A stretch of 64,000 nt of DNA from contig CAJTZH010000005.1 of assembly GCA_910584325.1 (NCBI GenBank), positions 1 to 64,000 of the forward strand, given 5' to 3'. The translations under genes were made by a program, and so were the position numbers. This DNA comes from an uncultured Lachnospiraceae bacterium. Lineage in GTDB: Bacteria; Bacillota; Clostridia; Lachnospirales; Lachnospiraceae. Shown here one piece after another: positions 25,159 to 34,300 of this stretch; position 1 is the stretch's first letter; every line of letters starts with the position of its first letter. The notes beneath the pieces are model-generated. The model was not told the origin of the DNA and ran no database searches. It saw only the letters and a list, made by a program, of their open reading frames with translations.

Positions 25159-27068
25159 ACCTCCCTGGAATACTCAAAATAATCAAATGCCGCCGTAAAT
25201 GGCTCTCCCTGACTGGTGTAAGCATAGACTCCTATCATCGCGCCCGTAAAACGTTTTCCTTTTTTCAGACCTTCATCACATAAGTAATAAACATTATCGA
25301 GCACGCCGAGTTCCTGCTCCTTACCGCCTATACTATAGATAAATGCTCTCTGCAGATATCTGGTCAATACCACAAGCCGGATTTCGTATCCGTCATTCAG
25401 TTCCTCTGTAACATCGCGTTCCAACGAAATCCTGTCTTCCGTGTCAATATGCTCCGTTACTCTCAGATAAAACCTCTCCTGTTCCTTCACAACGCCATAC
25501 GTTAAATATGTATTCTCATCATAATAACAGGTAATACCTGCTTCCTGTCCATCTGTGATTCCTTGTGTCAATAACGTGGTTGAAGCCTTAAAAATAAAAT
25601 CTTTCTGCCTCTGAACCAGCACGCTCCGGCACCTTGTATCACTAAGCGGATACTTACTTGCGCAAAGATGCAGTTTTTTGTCAAAAACCCGGATACTTTC
25701 TTCCTCAGGCGGTCTTGGCGTCATCCAGTTCAGACTGAGCACGCCGTCCTCGAAATTCTCCCTGAAATTTTCTTCTTCCTGTCTCGGTAAATCAGGCAGA
25801 AGATTTAAAGTTGAAGGTCCCTTTAGTCCATTAACAATCGGCCATCCGTCCGCTGTCCATGTAATCGCATCCAACGCTGTCTCTCTTCCTAAAATACTGT
25901 ATTTCCCGTCTACCATTCTGCCGCACAGATAAACCATATACCACTGACCGTTCTGTGTCATCACCGGTTTACCGTGTCCGCAGCGCTGAATAGCGGCGCC
26001 TTCATCCCATTGTCTCATAATCGGATTATACGGACAAGGCTCATAAACTCCCTTGAGCGTTCTCGAACGCGACACCGTAATCCGATGCCCCGGTCCGGTT
26101 CCGCCTTCCGCCTCAAACAGATAATAGTAACCGTCCTTCTTCAACAGATGCGGTCCCTCTGGCGCGCGCTTATTATCTCCGTAAAACAGCAGCTCTGCCT
26201 GTGAAATCTGTTTTGTACACTCTCTGTTTAACTCAAAAATCCTCGCTCCTCTGTTCAGAAGCATATATTTTCTTCCATCGTCATCTACAAAAATCGACGG
26301 GTCAATTCCGTCTTCATCTATAATTGCCGGTTCACTGTATGGGCCTTCCGGTTTATCTGACGACATAATAAACTGTTTGCGGTAAACTGTTCCCGTATCA
26401 TTTAACCGATATGTTGCCGTCACAAAAAACTTTCCATCATGATACGAAATATCCGGCGCCCAGAAGCCCCGTCCTCCTTCCAGATTATCAAGCGCCGCCC
26501 ATTTCGGATTCGTTACGGCATGACCAATGATTTTCCAATGTACCAAATCCTTAGAATGAGAAACCGGTATACTCGGGAAAAAGACAAAAGAAGAATTGAC
26601 CATATAATAGTCTTCTCCTACCCTGACAATGGATGGGTCCGGAAACATTCCCGTTCTCACAGGATTGCGGTACATCTGCTCCAGTCCGCCTCCACAAATC
26701 TTTTCAAAATACTCTTCAATCGCCTTGTAACCCTTTTCTCTCGCCAAGTCAAACGGTGTTAATAAATCCAAATCTCCAGCCAGCGGATTCATTCCCACAC
26801 GCTCTACCAGATACGTTACAATATCCAAATTTCCCGAAAGTGTTCCGTAATGCAGTACATTCCGATGCGCCGCATCGTAAATATTCATACTGGCTCTTGA
26901 ATATTCCACCACATACTTAAGAACCGCAAAATCTCCTGCCAGCGCAGCAAGGAACGTCATCAACCGTCCCTCATCATCCACTGCGTCAATAAGCTGCGGA
27001 TTCTCCTCCAAAATTGCCTTCACCCCATCATAGTCGTGTTCCCAAATCGCCTTTTCTAAATCTTTCAT
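25155..27068 (-). CDS. Ankyrin-repeat / GH43 glycosidase fusion
   Basis: About 637 residues from the ATG 6 bases after AAAGGAG. Residues 1-125 are ankyrin repeats (DDEGRLMTFLAALAGDFAVL, HRNVLHYGTLSGNLDIVTYL). Residues about 135-430 form a five-bladed GH43 domain with the base Asp in FPDPSIV, the supporting Asp in GIDPSIFVDDDG and the acid Glu in APEGPHLL. Residues 440-637 form a beta-sandwich typical of the xylosidase/arabinofuranosidase subgroup. No signal peptide is present, so it cuts imported side chains in the cytoplasm. An ankyrin block on a glycosidase is unusual. It suggests docking to a partner. It lies 11 bases after the acetylesterase gene and overlaps the next gene by four bases. 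Confidence 0.85.
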   Translation of the reverse strand: MKDLEKAIWEHDYDGVKAILEENPQLIDAVDDEGRLMTFLAALAGDFAVLKYVVEYSRASMNIYDAAHRNVLHYGTLSGNLDIVTYLVERVGMNPLAGDLDLLTPFDLAREKGYKAIEEYFEKICGGGLEQMYRNPVRTGMFPDPSIVRVGEDYYMVNSSFVFFPSIPVSHSKDLVHWKIIGHAVTNPKWAALDNLEGGRGFWAPDISYHDGKFFVTATYRLNDTGTVYRKQFIMSSDKPEGPYSEPAIIDEDGIDPSIFVDDDGRKYMLLNRGARIFELNRECTKQISQAELLFYGDNKRAPEGPHLLKKDGYYYLFEAEGGTGPGHRITVSRSRTLKGVYEPCPYNPIMRQWDEGAAIQRCGHGKPVMTQNGQWYMVYLCGRMVDGKYSILGRETALDAITWTADGWPIVNGLKGPSTLNLLPDLPRQEEENFRENFEDGVLSLNWMTPRPPEEESIRVFDKKLHLCASKYPLSDTRCRSVLVQRQKDFIFKASTTLLTQGITDGQEAGITCYYDENTYLTYGVVKEQERFYLRVTEHIDTEDRISLERDVTEELNDGYEIRLVVLTRYLQRAFIYSIGGKEQELGVLDNVYYLCDEGLKKGKRFTGAMIGVYAYTSQGEPFTAAFDYFEYSREV

Positions 27069-27079
27069 ACACAACTCCT

Positions 27080-27802
27080 TTAATCCACCAATAATAACGG
27101 GTCCTCCATATTCGCGTCCGGGTCAAGCAGAACCTGCGCGTACACACCGCCAATTCTGGAAACTTCCGCCGCGATAATACTGCTGAAAACATACGCGCCT
27201 TCATACTGTAAATGCGAATCGTCTTCCTTTCCGTCCGGAAAATGCGGATAAATATGAGGCGGCACATGCAAAAACCACCTTCTGCTTGTCTCATCACCCG
27301 CCTCCTCAATCTTTGCCTTACTCAATGTACATAAGTCTACTACCGGCACGCCAATCTCCTTTGCAAGCGCTATCATAGCGTCAGGGTAGTCCAAATGAAC
27401 CTTTTCCTTTAACGTTCTTTTGTCTTCACTAAAATGTCTTCTGTATAGAGAGGTTATGAAAAGCGGATAAGCTTCATGCTTTCTTGCTACATCCACAAAC
27501 TTACGCAAATTATCCTGATAGCTTCCGAAACTGTCCGTATGCCGCGCCTCATCTTCTTTCTCATCATTATGTCCGAATTGGATATATAGAAAATCTCCCT
27601 TACCGATTTCTTTGTCTATCTTATCCAATATCCCCTCATCTATAAAACTCTTCGTGCTTCTTCCGTTCTCTGCATAGTTCTCAATCTGAACTGTTTTCTT
27701 TAAGAACAGTCCGTATGCCTGACCAATTCCCGTCTGTGGAAAACTCATATAAGTATTCTGTTTTACTGTAGAATCCCCCGCCCAGAAAATTCTAAACGCC
27801 AT
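27080..27802 (-). CDS. Rhamnogalacturonan acetylesterase-like SGNH hydrolase (CE12 type)
   Basis: A 240-residue protein with the SGNH blocks in order: GDSTVKQ (nucleophile Ser near residue 11), NYAENGRSTKSF, FGHNDEKED, and a C-terminal DDSHLQYEGA with the catalytic Asp and His. This set matches family CE12, which removes acetyl groups from rhamnogalacturonan or xylan fragments. It lacks a signal peptide, like its neighbours, so it works on imported oligosaccharides. It is the first gene after the transporter terminator, with GGAGG 8 bases before its ATG. It probably depends on read-through or on an unseen promoter. Confidence 0.85.
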   Translation of the reverse strand: MAFRIFWAGDSTVKQNTYMSFPQTGIGQAYGLFLKKTVQIENYAENGRSTKSFIDEGILDKIDKEIGKGDFLYIQFGHNDEKEDEARHTDSFGSYQDNLRKFVDVARKHEAYPLFITSLYRRHFSEDKRTLKEKVHLDYPDAMIALAKEIGVPVVDLCTLSKAKIEEAGDETSRRWFLHVPPHIYPHFPDGKEDDSHLQYEGAYVFSSIIAAEVSRIGGVYAQVLLDPDANMEDPLLLVD

Positions 27803-27917
27803 AATAGCAGCCTCCGTTTTCTATTATAATTTATGTTTATTGTACCATATGCATGAAATATTTGCACTAACCTATTCCATTTTATCCTACCGGGAATACA
27901 TATTTTTTGTGCTTTTG

Positions 27918-27950
27918 CATAAAAAAAGAGGCTGTAAAAACAGCCTCTTT
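27918..27950 (-). terminator. Terminator after the sugar-transporter genes
   Basis: An 11-bp stem (27925-27935 with 27940-27950) runs into a U-tract on the minus strand. It lies 15 bases after the second permease gene and may let part of the transcripts continue into the enzyme genes. Confidence 0.8.
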
Positions 27951-27964
27951 AAATACTTAGATTA

Positions 27965-28819
27965 TTATTCCTTTACGGCGCCTACGTTAACACCTTGAAC
28001 GAAATAATCCTGGCAGATTGGATAGATAATCATGAACGGAATGATTGCAACGATAATTGCAGCATTCTGAATCGTGTTATCAGAAACCTTATCATTATTC
28101 TGTGGAACGTCACTATCCATAATCAACGAACGAAGCTTCATCTGGAAGTTATACAGTGAGTTCTTCGTTACGTAGAGTTTAAAGTTCGTATAGTCGTTCC
28201 AGAATGTTACAGCAAACATCAAACCGATAGATGCAAGAGCCGCCTTGGAAAGCGGAAGCACTATCTTGATGAAAATACCGATTGGAGAACAACCGTCAAT
28301 CTCCGCCGCCTCAAAAAGCGATTGCGGAATGCCTTCAAAGAAGTTCCTCATCAATACCAGATTATATACGTTAATCGACAATGGTAAGAGTACTGCCCAT
28401 AATGTATTCAGCAGCTTCAACTGATTCATAACCAAATATGTAGGAATCATACCACCGTTAAAAATCATCGTAAATAATAACATATAAGCAAATAAATTTC
28501 TACCCGGCATATTCCACTGAATCAACACATATGCACCCAGTGTTGAAAGCAGAAGACCCATTACACATCCCACAACAGTAACTAAACAGGAAATAAGGAA
28601 TGGTCTATACAATGCCGTTCTCGTTACAATCAGCTTATAGCCGTTAATCGATAAATTATTAGGCCATAAACGCATACCGTAACCTGGCGCTGCATCAAGT
28701 GAGTCAACAAGCACCTTCCAAAGTGGCAGCAGAATAATTAATGATATAAGAATAAATATAATAGCATTAACTATAGGGAAGGCCTTCACTTTTTTAGTCT
28801 TTTTATTCGTATTACTCAT
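27965..28819 (-). CDS. Sugar ABC transporter permease, LplC/YtcP type
   Basis: A 284-residue permease with six membrane helices and the EAA loop EAAEIDGCSPIGIFIKIVLP, which contacts the ATPase. It belongs to the carbohydrate-uptake family 1 group used for pectin and rhamnogalacturonan oligosaccharides in Firmicutes. It pairs with the permease encoded 12 bases upstream and with the lipoprotein at 30.5-32 kb. No ATPase gene is present. Transporters of this class commonly use a shared MsmX-type ATPase encoded elsewhere. Confidence 0.9.
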   Translation of the reverse strand: MSNTNKKTKKVKAFPIVNAIIFILISLIILLPLWKVLVDSLDAAPGYGMRLWPNNLSINGYKLIVTRTALYRPFLISCLVTVVGCVMGLLLSTLGAYVLIQWNMPGRNLFAYMLLFTMIFNGGMIPTYLVMNQLKLLNTLWAVLLPLSINVYNLVLMRNFFEGIPQSLFEAAEIDGCSPIGIFIKIVLPLSKAALASIGLMFAVTFWNDYTNFKLYVTKNSLYNFQMKLRSLIMDSDVPQNNDKVSDNTIQNAAIIVAIIPFMIIYPICQDYFVQGVNVGAVKE

Positions 28820-28831
28820 CTTAAACCCTCC

Positions 28832-30259
28832 TTATACAATACCACGTCCACGTACTTTCTTGGACGCATAATCACAAGCAAGTACCAGTACACAGCCTAC
28901 CAGGGACTTAAACAGACCAACCGCTGTTGTATATCCGTAGTTCGGAATACCACCGCCAAAGGACTGCATGTAAATATATGTCTGAATAACGCTGGACACT
29001 TCAATAACCGCGTCATTCATCAATACGAATACAGATTCGAAAAGGTTCATAACCTTTGCAAGATTCAAAATGAATACCGTTATAATCGTATTCGCCAATG
29101 CCGGCAATGTTATGTAACACATCCTGTTCCAACGGTTTGCACCGTCAATCTGGGCCGCTTCATAAAGTTCAGGACTGATACCTGAAAGTGTTGCCAGGAA
29201 AAGAATGGTTCCCCAACCTGTATCTTTCCAGATATTTATAATATAGAAAACAGGACGCCATGTCGAGGTTTCACCCATCCAGAACACCGGCTCCTCTATA
29301 ACATTCATACTTATTAAAATTTGGTTCACAATTCCTGACTCACCTGTCGAAAGCAACATACGGAAAATAGCTGCTACTACTACCCATGACAGGAAGTGTG
29401 GAAGATAGATAATTGTCTGAACGGTCTTTTTAAAGTGGATATTTGTAATTTCATGTAACAACAGGGAAATTACAACCGCCATAAACGTATTTAAGAATAA
29501 TTTAATAATACTTAATGTCAGCGTATTTTTAAACGCAAGCCAGAAATATGTATCCTTTGTCGCCATCTTTACAAAATGCTTCAAACCGGCGTATACTGGA
29601 AGTTTGATATAATCAGTAAACGCATACCGGATACCGAGCATTGGCCAGTAATTAAACAACAAAACAAAAATAAGAACCGGCACCATCATCAGATAGAACC
29701 AACGATGAACATATACTCTTGATGCAAACGGCTTATGATTTTTCATATAACGGGTATCATATTCAATCGTCTTTTTGAATTTTAATATATCCAAAAAACA
29801 ACCCGCAATGGCAACGATAAGACCAATCACAACAACATAGGTTCCCACACCAAGAACATATTGAGGGTCTGCCATAAATGTTGAAAGGTCTTTCATCGTA
29901 ATGCCATAAATAACAACAGCAATTACAGTTGTAATAATCGAATAAATCTCTTTCTTAGCCGCAACAATAATACATGTTGCCACTAATGCCAGCATAAAGA
30001 AATACCAAAGATACTGATGATATGTAAATTCATACTTATCATTATTCAGATAACTCATAAAACTAAAGCAGTCTTTTGCTTTTACTTTTATATCTGAATT
30101 CTGTACAAACGGAAGCAGTCCGCCTATTATAGCAAGTACAGCACCAACAATAGCCAATACACGGATATTTTTTGGTGGCTGGTAAACTTTCACGCCGCAC
30201 TGAGGACAACTTTTCGCCTTTTTCGGCAACTCGGAACCGCAAACTTTACATGTCGCCAT
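28832..30259 (-). CDS. Sugar ABC transporter permease with zinc-ribbon membrane extension
   Basis: A 475-residue protein, about 170 residues longer than the usual LplB-type permease. Residues 1-30 form a zinc ribbon (CKVCG and CPQCG, 16 residues between pairs). Residues about 32-165 hold roughly four extra hydrophobic segments. The permease core (about 180-475) has six helices and the EAA loop EAAQIDGANRWNRMCYITLP. The extension is in the same frame with no internal ribosome binding site or start, so it looks like a true fusion. It may sense metal or redox state or stabilise the complex. This is speculation. The core transports the oligosaccharide captured by the lipoprotein. Confidence 0.87.
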   Translation of the reverse strand: MATCKVCGSELPKKAKSCPQCGVKVYQPPKNIRVLAIVGAVLAIIGGLLPFVQNSDIKVKAKDCFSFMSYLNNDKYEFTYHQYLWYFFMLALVATCIIVAAKKEIYSIITTVIAVVIYGITMKDLSTFMADPQYVLGVGTYVVVIGLIVAIAGCFLDILKFKKTIEYDTRYMKNHKPFASRVYVHRWFYLMMVPVLIFVLLFNYWPMLGIRYAFTDYIKLPVYAGLKHFVKMATKDTYFWLAFKNTLTLSIIKLFLNTFMAVVISLLLHEITNIHFKKTVQTIIYLPHFLSWVVVAAIFRMLLSTGESGIVNQILISMNVIEEPVFWMGETSTWRPVFYIINIWKDTGWGTILFLATLSGISPELYEAAQIDGANRWNRMCYITLPALANTIITVFILNLAKVMNLFESVFVLMNDAVIEVSSVIQTYIYMQSFGGGIPNYGYTTAVGLFKSLVGCVLVLACDYASKKVRGRGIV

Positions 30260-30388
30260 CTTATTACCCTCTTTCCTATAAAATCTTAGTAGTACTAATT
30301 GAAATTACGAGTCTCCCCGTAGCAGATAGAAAATTGCAAATAAAAAGGAACGCAATCCTGCAATTTCCTACTTAAGAAAACGAAATCC

Positions 30389-30410
30389 CTTTGGGGCTTG
30401 CGCCCCAAAG
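30389..30410. terminator. Hairpin between binding protein and permeases
   Basis: A 9-bp GC-rich stem (30389-30397 with 30402-30410) with a four-base loop and no clear U-tract. It probably stabilises the binding-protein mRNA or partly ends transcription, which would explain more binding protein than permease. Confidence 0.55.
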
Positions 30411-30462
30411 TTCATTCTTTTAGTCATTGATTTGTGTGCGTTCTGAGAAGACTCACTTTCTC

Positions 30463-32028
30463 TTAGTTAAGAGAAGCTAAGATTTCTTCTACAGCAGCGC
30501 CACATTCGCTCTCGTACTTAGCCATACCTTCTTCAACAGTCATCTTGCCCATTACTACGTCAGCAATAACAGACTTTCTTACTGTCCAGATTGTAGCAGC
30601 ATTCTCGTTAACAGCATCTGTCTTCTTGATTGAAGGAGCCATCTTGCTGTTTGCATTGAATACTTCCTGAGCAGAAACCATTGTCTCTGTAGAAGCTGTA
30701 AGCAGACCGATATCAACACCACCGTTGAAGTCAGAACGATACTCGCCTAACTTAAGAAGACCATCGATATGGTTGTATGAACCTGTGTTTCCTGTTGAAG
30801 GAAGCGGCTTAAGTTCAAATGTACCATTCTCATATGACCAGTGTGTTCCTTCTGCACCGTACTCCCAAAGAAGCTGTGCTCTGCCACCGTCAAGCATCTT
30901 CTGAAGGTAATATTCAAATACGCCTTCTGGATTCTTGCAGTTTGTTGTAATACACCACTGTGGAGCAATTCTGTTCAGGTACTGACCAACTTCAGCAATC
31001 GGAGCCATAGCAACGATAGTATCTGTTTCTGCACCTGGGTACTTATTCAGTGTCTGGATATTCTTAATTAAGTTTCCACACCACTTACCAGCCCAGTATG
31101 TGAACACGCCGAACTTATCTTCTTCAAACAGTGTACGGCAGTCCTTTGTAGAACGGTTGATAATCTCAGTATCCAGAAGACCAGCTGCATAAGCATCTGC
31201 CATTCTCTGCATAGCTGCCTTCATAGCATCCTCTGTAAAGCCATCAACCCAAACGCCATCCTTCTGGTAGAATTCTGGATAAGCATCCTGATAGAATTCT
31301 GGCAGATAGTTGATGTATGGAGCCTCATTACCGATAAGACCGTTCGCTGTAACAACAAACTCAGCTTTCTTAGCTTCCTTCATCTTTACCAGCATATCAT
31401 AGTACTCTGCATATGTCTTAGGTAAAGTTGTGATGCCTGCTGCATCTAACCATGACTGCTTAACGTATGTCATACAACCATTACCCTGAACTGCTGAGAA
31501 ACCATATAAGTGATATTCACCGTCTGGTCCAACAACCTTGGAATTCTCGAACAATTCAAGACCCATCTCGCTTACACGACCTGAGTTCTTAACTTCTGAG
31601 TTCTCCCAAGCTTCTGTCATATCCCAAAGATATCCCAAAGATGCATATGTAGCATAGTTATCAGCTGATAACAGAACTACATCAGGTAAATTGTCTGAAC
31701 CTGCGCCAAACAATGTAGCACAGTAATCCTTGTAACCTGCGTGGTCTGGACGCTCGAATACTAATTCGATGCCAAGCTCTTCTTCGAGCTGCTTATAGAA
31801 GTCTGTTCCCGCATTGTCTTCTGTCATTACTGTACCGTCACAAGTGATGGTAATCTTTGCAGGCTTTTCAGCTGCTGCGACTGTTGTTGCCTCCGGTGCT
31901 GCTGTTGTTGTATCAGTATTGCCATCGTTTGGCGCTGCTGTTGTAGGATCGCTGTTACCCTTATCACCACAAGCAGTTAAGCTGAATACAAGTGTAAGCA
32001 CCAGAAGAAGTGAAACTAGTTTTTTCAT
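30463..32028 (-). CDS. Oligosaccharide-binding lipoprotein of an ABC transporter
   Basis: A 521-residue lipoprotein with lipobox LTAC (Cys20), followed by a flexible linker rich in Thr, Ala, Asp and Pro. A large two-lobed solute-binding domain (about 60-521) follows, of the LplA type that serves long oligosaccharides. It is encoded upstream of its two permeases, separated by a 200-base gap with a hairpin. Aromatic residues such as those in LWDMTEAWENS are expected sugar-binding positions but cannot be proven here. The genetic context points to pectin or rhamnogalacturonan oligosaccharides as ligand. Confidence 0.9.
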   Translation of the reverse strand: MKKLVSLLLVLTLVFSLTACGDKGNSDPTTAAPNDGNTDTTTAAPEATTVAAAEKPAKITITCDGTVMTEDNAGTDFYKQLEEELGIELVFERPDHAGYKDYCATLFGAGSDNLPDVVLLSADNYATYASLGYLWDMTEAWENSEVKNSGRVSEMGLELFENSKVVGPDGEYHLYGFSAVQGNGCMTYVKQSWLDAAGITTLPKTYAEYYDMLVKMKEAKKAEFVVTANGLIGNEAPYINYLPEFYQDAYPEFYQKDGVWVDGFTEDAMKAAMQRMADAYAAGLLDTEIINRSTKDCRTLFEEDKFGVFTYWAGKWCGNLIKNIQTLNKYPGAETDTIVAMAPIAEVGQYLNRIAPQWCITTNCKNPEGVFEYYLQKMLDGGRAQLLWEYGAEGTHWSYENGTFELKPLPSTGNTGSYNHIDGLLKLGEYRSDFNGGVDIGLLTASTETMVSAQEVFNANSKMAPSIKKTDAVNENAATIWTVRKSVIADVVMGKMTVEEGMAKYESECGAAVEEILASLN

Positions 32029-32101
32029 TGAAATAAACCCTCCTTTTGGTTTTTTGCGGGAGTTTCAACCCGCATGCCACAAAATTTTTAGTGACATGTT
32101 A

Positions 32102-32130
32102 ATCATAACATTTTTGTATGATTTTAACAA
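32102..32130 (-). promoter_or_regulatory. Promoter of the oligosaccharide transporter
   Basis: Minus strand: TTGTTA (32130-32125), 17-bp spacer, TATGAT (32107-32102). Leader of about 70 bases with one small hairpin. Confidence 0.6.
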
Positions 32131-32435
32131 GAGTATTTTTTATATATTATTAACTTTTTTTGAACAATCTTTGAACTGATTAGCGAAAAGTGCCTTTTTA
32201 TGCGTATTTATGTAATTTAGCGCGTGTTAAAAAGTAAATTTTTTTTTGACCCTTATTTGGTTTTTTAGAAACAACTAAATCTGCTTTCTTGTCAAATTGC
32301 ATAATTATTCATTGCCAAAACAACTTTATTTTTGAAAAAAATAACTAATAATATCACATTTTTGCATGACAATTCACACTCTATTAGTAATTTTTTCATG
32401 TGTTCATAATTTGTGTTTACGGTTCTTCATTTTTC

Positions 32436-32465
32436 TTGCATTTGTGCATGTTTCAATGTTATAAA
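32436..32465 (+). promoter_or_regulatory. Promoter of the PAP2 gene
   Basis: TTGCAT (32436-32441), 18-bp spacer, TATAAA (32460-32465), about 58 bases before the start codon. Confidence 0.45.
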
Positions 32466-32522
32466 TAATATAGCTGTACTTTTTTACAATTCACATTACA
32501 TAAAACGCCAAAAGGAGTCCTC

Positions 32523-33425
32523 ATGTCAGTTTTAGAATTTATTAGTAATTACCGTACGGAAACATTTGATATTATTTTCAGATACATCTCTTACTGCGGA
32601 GAAATAACCGTTCTGCTTCCTGTTCTGTGCATACTGTACTGGTGCATTAATAAATCACTGGCATACTTCGCGCTTTTCAATTATTTTATTTCCGGTTCCG
32701 TTATCCAGTGTACAAAGATCGCCCTGCGCATACCCCGCCCATGGATTCTGAATTCCGCCTTTACTCCTGTCGAATCTGCCCTTGAAACGGCTACCGGCTA
32801 CTCCTTTCCAAGCGGTCATGTCCAGGGAAGTTCCTCTGTCTTTTTATCCGTTGCAATCTGGTGTAAAAATCGCTTTCTTTCTATTATATGCAGTATTGTC
32901 ACCGGACTTGTATTATTTTCAAGATTATACTTAGGCGTTCACACACCGTTAGACGTATTTATTTCTCTGACAGTGTCTGTTATCACTATACTTGTTATAA
33001 AACATTTCGGCCGGAACTATATTTTTCCCCGGACAAATAAAATTGCGATGCTGATGATTGCCATCTTGTATTCTATCGGTTTATGCCTGTATTCCTACAT
33101 TCTTGTATACTGGGAAGTATCCAGCATGGAACTGGTCGCGGATTCCGTTGTTTTCGCCGCTTCTCTGACAGGATTTTCCATCGGCGTTTATATTGAAAAT
33201 CGTTATATTGGTTTTCGAACCCAGTGTTTCTCCTTCTTCATGCAGATTATCAAAATACTTCTGGGCATAGGCGGACTGCTGCTTATCAATTATGGCTGCT
33301 CCCTCCTGCCGCTGCACAGAATATATGCCGACTCGCTGAAAGGATTTCTTGTATGCATCTGGGCAACCTGCGTTTTTCCCGTCTTCATCAAACTGGTGCA
33401 AAAAAAGAATTACAGTGAATTATAA
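32523..33425 (+). CDS. PAP2-family membrane phosphatase
   Basis: A 300-residue protein with about eight membrane segments. The three phosphatase motifs are complete: KIALRIPRP, then PSGH near residue 100, then SRLYLGVHTPLD. This family removes phosphate from lipid phosphates such as undecaprenyl pyrophosphate or phosphatidate at the outer face of the membrane. The long C-terminal part (about 170-300) adds extra helices, as in many clostridial members. The RBS AAAAGGAG is good. It converges on yigZ. Confidence 0.88.
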   Translation: MSVLEFISNYRTETFDIIFRYISYCGEITVLLPVLCILYWCINKSLAYFALFNYFISGSVIQCTKIALRIPRPWILNSAFTPVESALETATGYSFPSGHVQGSSSVFLSVAIWCKNRFLSIICSIVTGLVLFSRLYLGVHTPLDVFISLTVSVITILVIKHFGRNYIFPRTNKIAMLMIAILYSIGLCLYSYILVYWEVSSMELVADSVVFAASLTGFSIGVYIENRYIGFRTQCFSFFMQIIKILLGIGGLLLINYGCSLLPLHRIYADSLKGFLVCIWATCVFPVFIKLVQKKNYSEL

Positions 33426-33429
33426 TCGG

Positions 33430-34086
33430 TCATAACAACTTTATCCTGCCGTTTGCCGCTACATATTCTTTTATGCCGCTTATTTCCGGCTCTCCTCTGC
33501 CGTTTGCTGCCTCTACAATTTTTTTAACAAGTCCGTTCACACAATCGTCCCGGCACAGAATTTTTATTCCGACGCTGTCCGTATAAACCGTATCAAGAAT
33601 AAACGCCCTGTCCCCTTCGTTCCCGATAAGATACTGCAGCTTACCGGCTGTATTGTAGTCCGTGGTAAATGACAGTTCCCTGCCAAACTGCAACTTGCCG
33701 GTAAGCGTATTTGCCAGTCCTTCTCTTGCAGCCTGCCGGTATGCACGCACAAGACCGCCCGTTCCCAGAAGCGTACCGCCAAAATACCGGGTGACGACAA
33801 TCAGACAGTCCGACATCTCTTCTAAAAGAAGGACCTCCAGAATCGGTTTCCCCGCCGTACCTCCGGGTTCTCCGTCATCGCTGTAACGCTGTATTGTATT
33901 GTTTCTTCCTATAGTATAGGCGTAACAATTATGACGTGCATCCCAATATTGTTTTTTTACCTCTTCTATTCTTTTTAACGCTTCTTCTTCATTATGAACA
34001 CAATACACATGCGCGATAAAACGTGACTTTTTTTCCACAATTTCACCGCATCCTTCTTCCAATATAACTTTGCAGTTCTGCTCCAT
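33430..34086 (-). CDS. YigZ/IMPACT family protein
   Basis: A 218-residue protein with the UPF0029 signature (DDGEPGGTAGKPILEVL) in the N-terminal domain and a C-terminal DUF1949 ferredoxin-like domain. The family is conserved from bacteria to the eukaryotic IMPACT regulator. Its bacterial role is not firmly established; links to translation or to proline dipeptidase activity are debated. RBS AAAGGAG. It stands alone, between two unrelated genes. Confidence 0.9.
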   Translation of the reverse strand: MEQNCKVILEEGCGEIVEKKSRFIAHVYCVHNEEEALKRIEEVKKQYWDARHNCYAYTIGRNNTIQRYSDDGEPGGTAGKPILEVLLLEEMSDCLIVVTRYFGGTLLGTGGLVRAYRQAAREGLANTLTGKLQFGRELSFTTDYNTAGKLQYLIGNEGDRAFILDTVYTDSVGIKILCRDDCVNGLVKKIVEAANGRGEPEISGIKEYVAANGRIKLL

Positions 34087-34221
34087 ACCGGTTCTCCTTT
34101 TTCAATACTCCTTTAAAGTATAATGTGGATTTTTTTCCCAGTCAATGAATACTCTCAAATATTCGGTCTATAATGAAATATGATAAAAATGTTACATAAG
34201 TTTTAAATCTCAATTAATTCT

Positions 34222-34250
34222 TTGATTAATCAACTTATTTCTGCTATACT
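34222..34250 (+). promoter_or_regulatory. Promoter of the class A PBP gene
   Basis: TTGATT (34222-34227), 17-bp spacer, TATACT (34245-34250), 50 bases before the start codon. Confidence 0.65.
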
Positions 34251-34300
34251 ATCATAATTAGATGACATAGTAGATTTTACTTAATATAAGGAGGTCAATT

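Larger units (their letters stand above)
32029..32522. other. 494-base AT-rich divergent control region
   Basis: There is no gene here. Near the transporter side lie the promoter (32102-32130), a small leader stem (32065-32070 region pairing with 32081-32085) and two TTTGAAC repeats 11 bp apart (32159-32165 and 32170-32176), upstream of the -35 box. The rest is poly-A/T rich, with several TTGCAT-like words. Next to the PAP2 gene is its own promoter. The length and the 11-bp repeats suggest an activator or repressor of the pectin genes binds here, but no regulator gene is adjacent. Confidence 0.5.

Noticed and set aside
32029..32522. Repeated TTGCAT words as a CRISPR-like or iteron array
   Set aside because: The words are short, irregularly spaced and not accompanied by spacers or replication or Cas genes.
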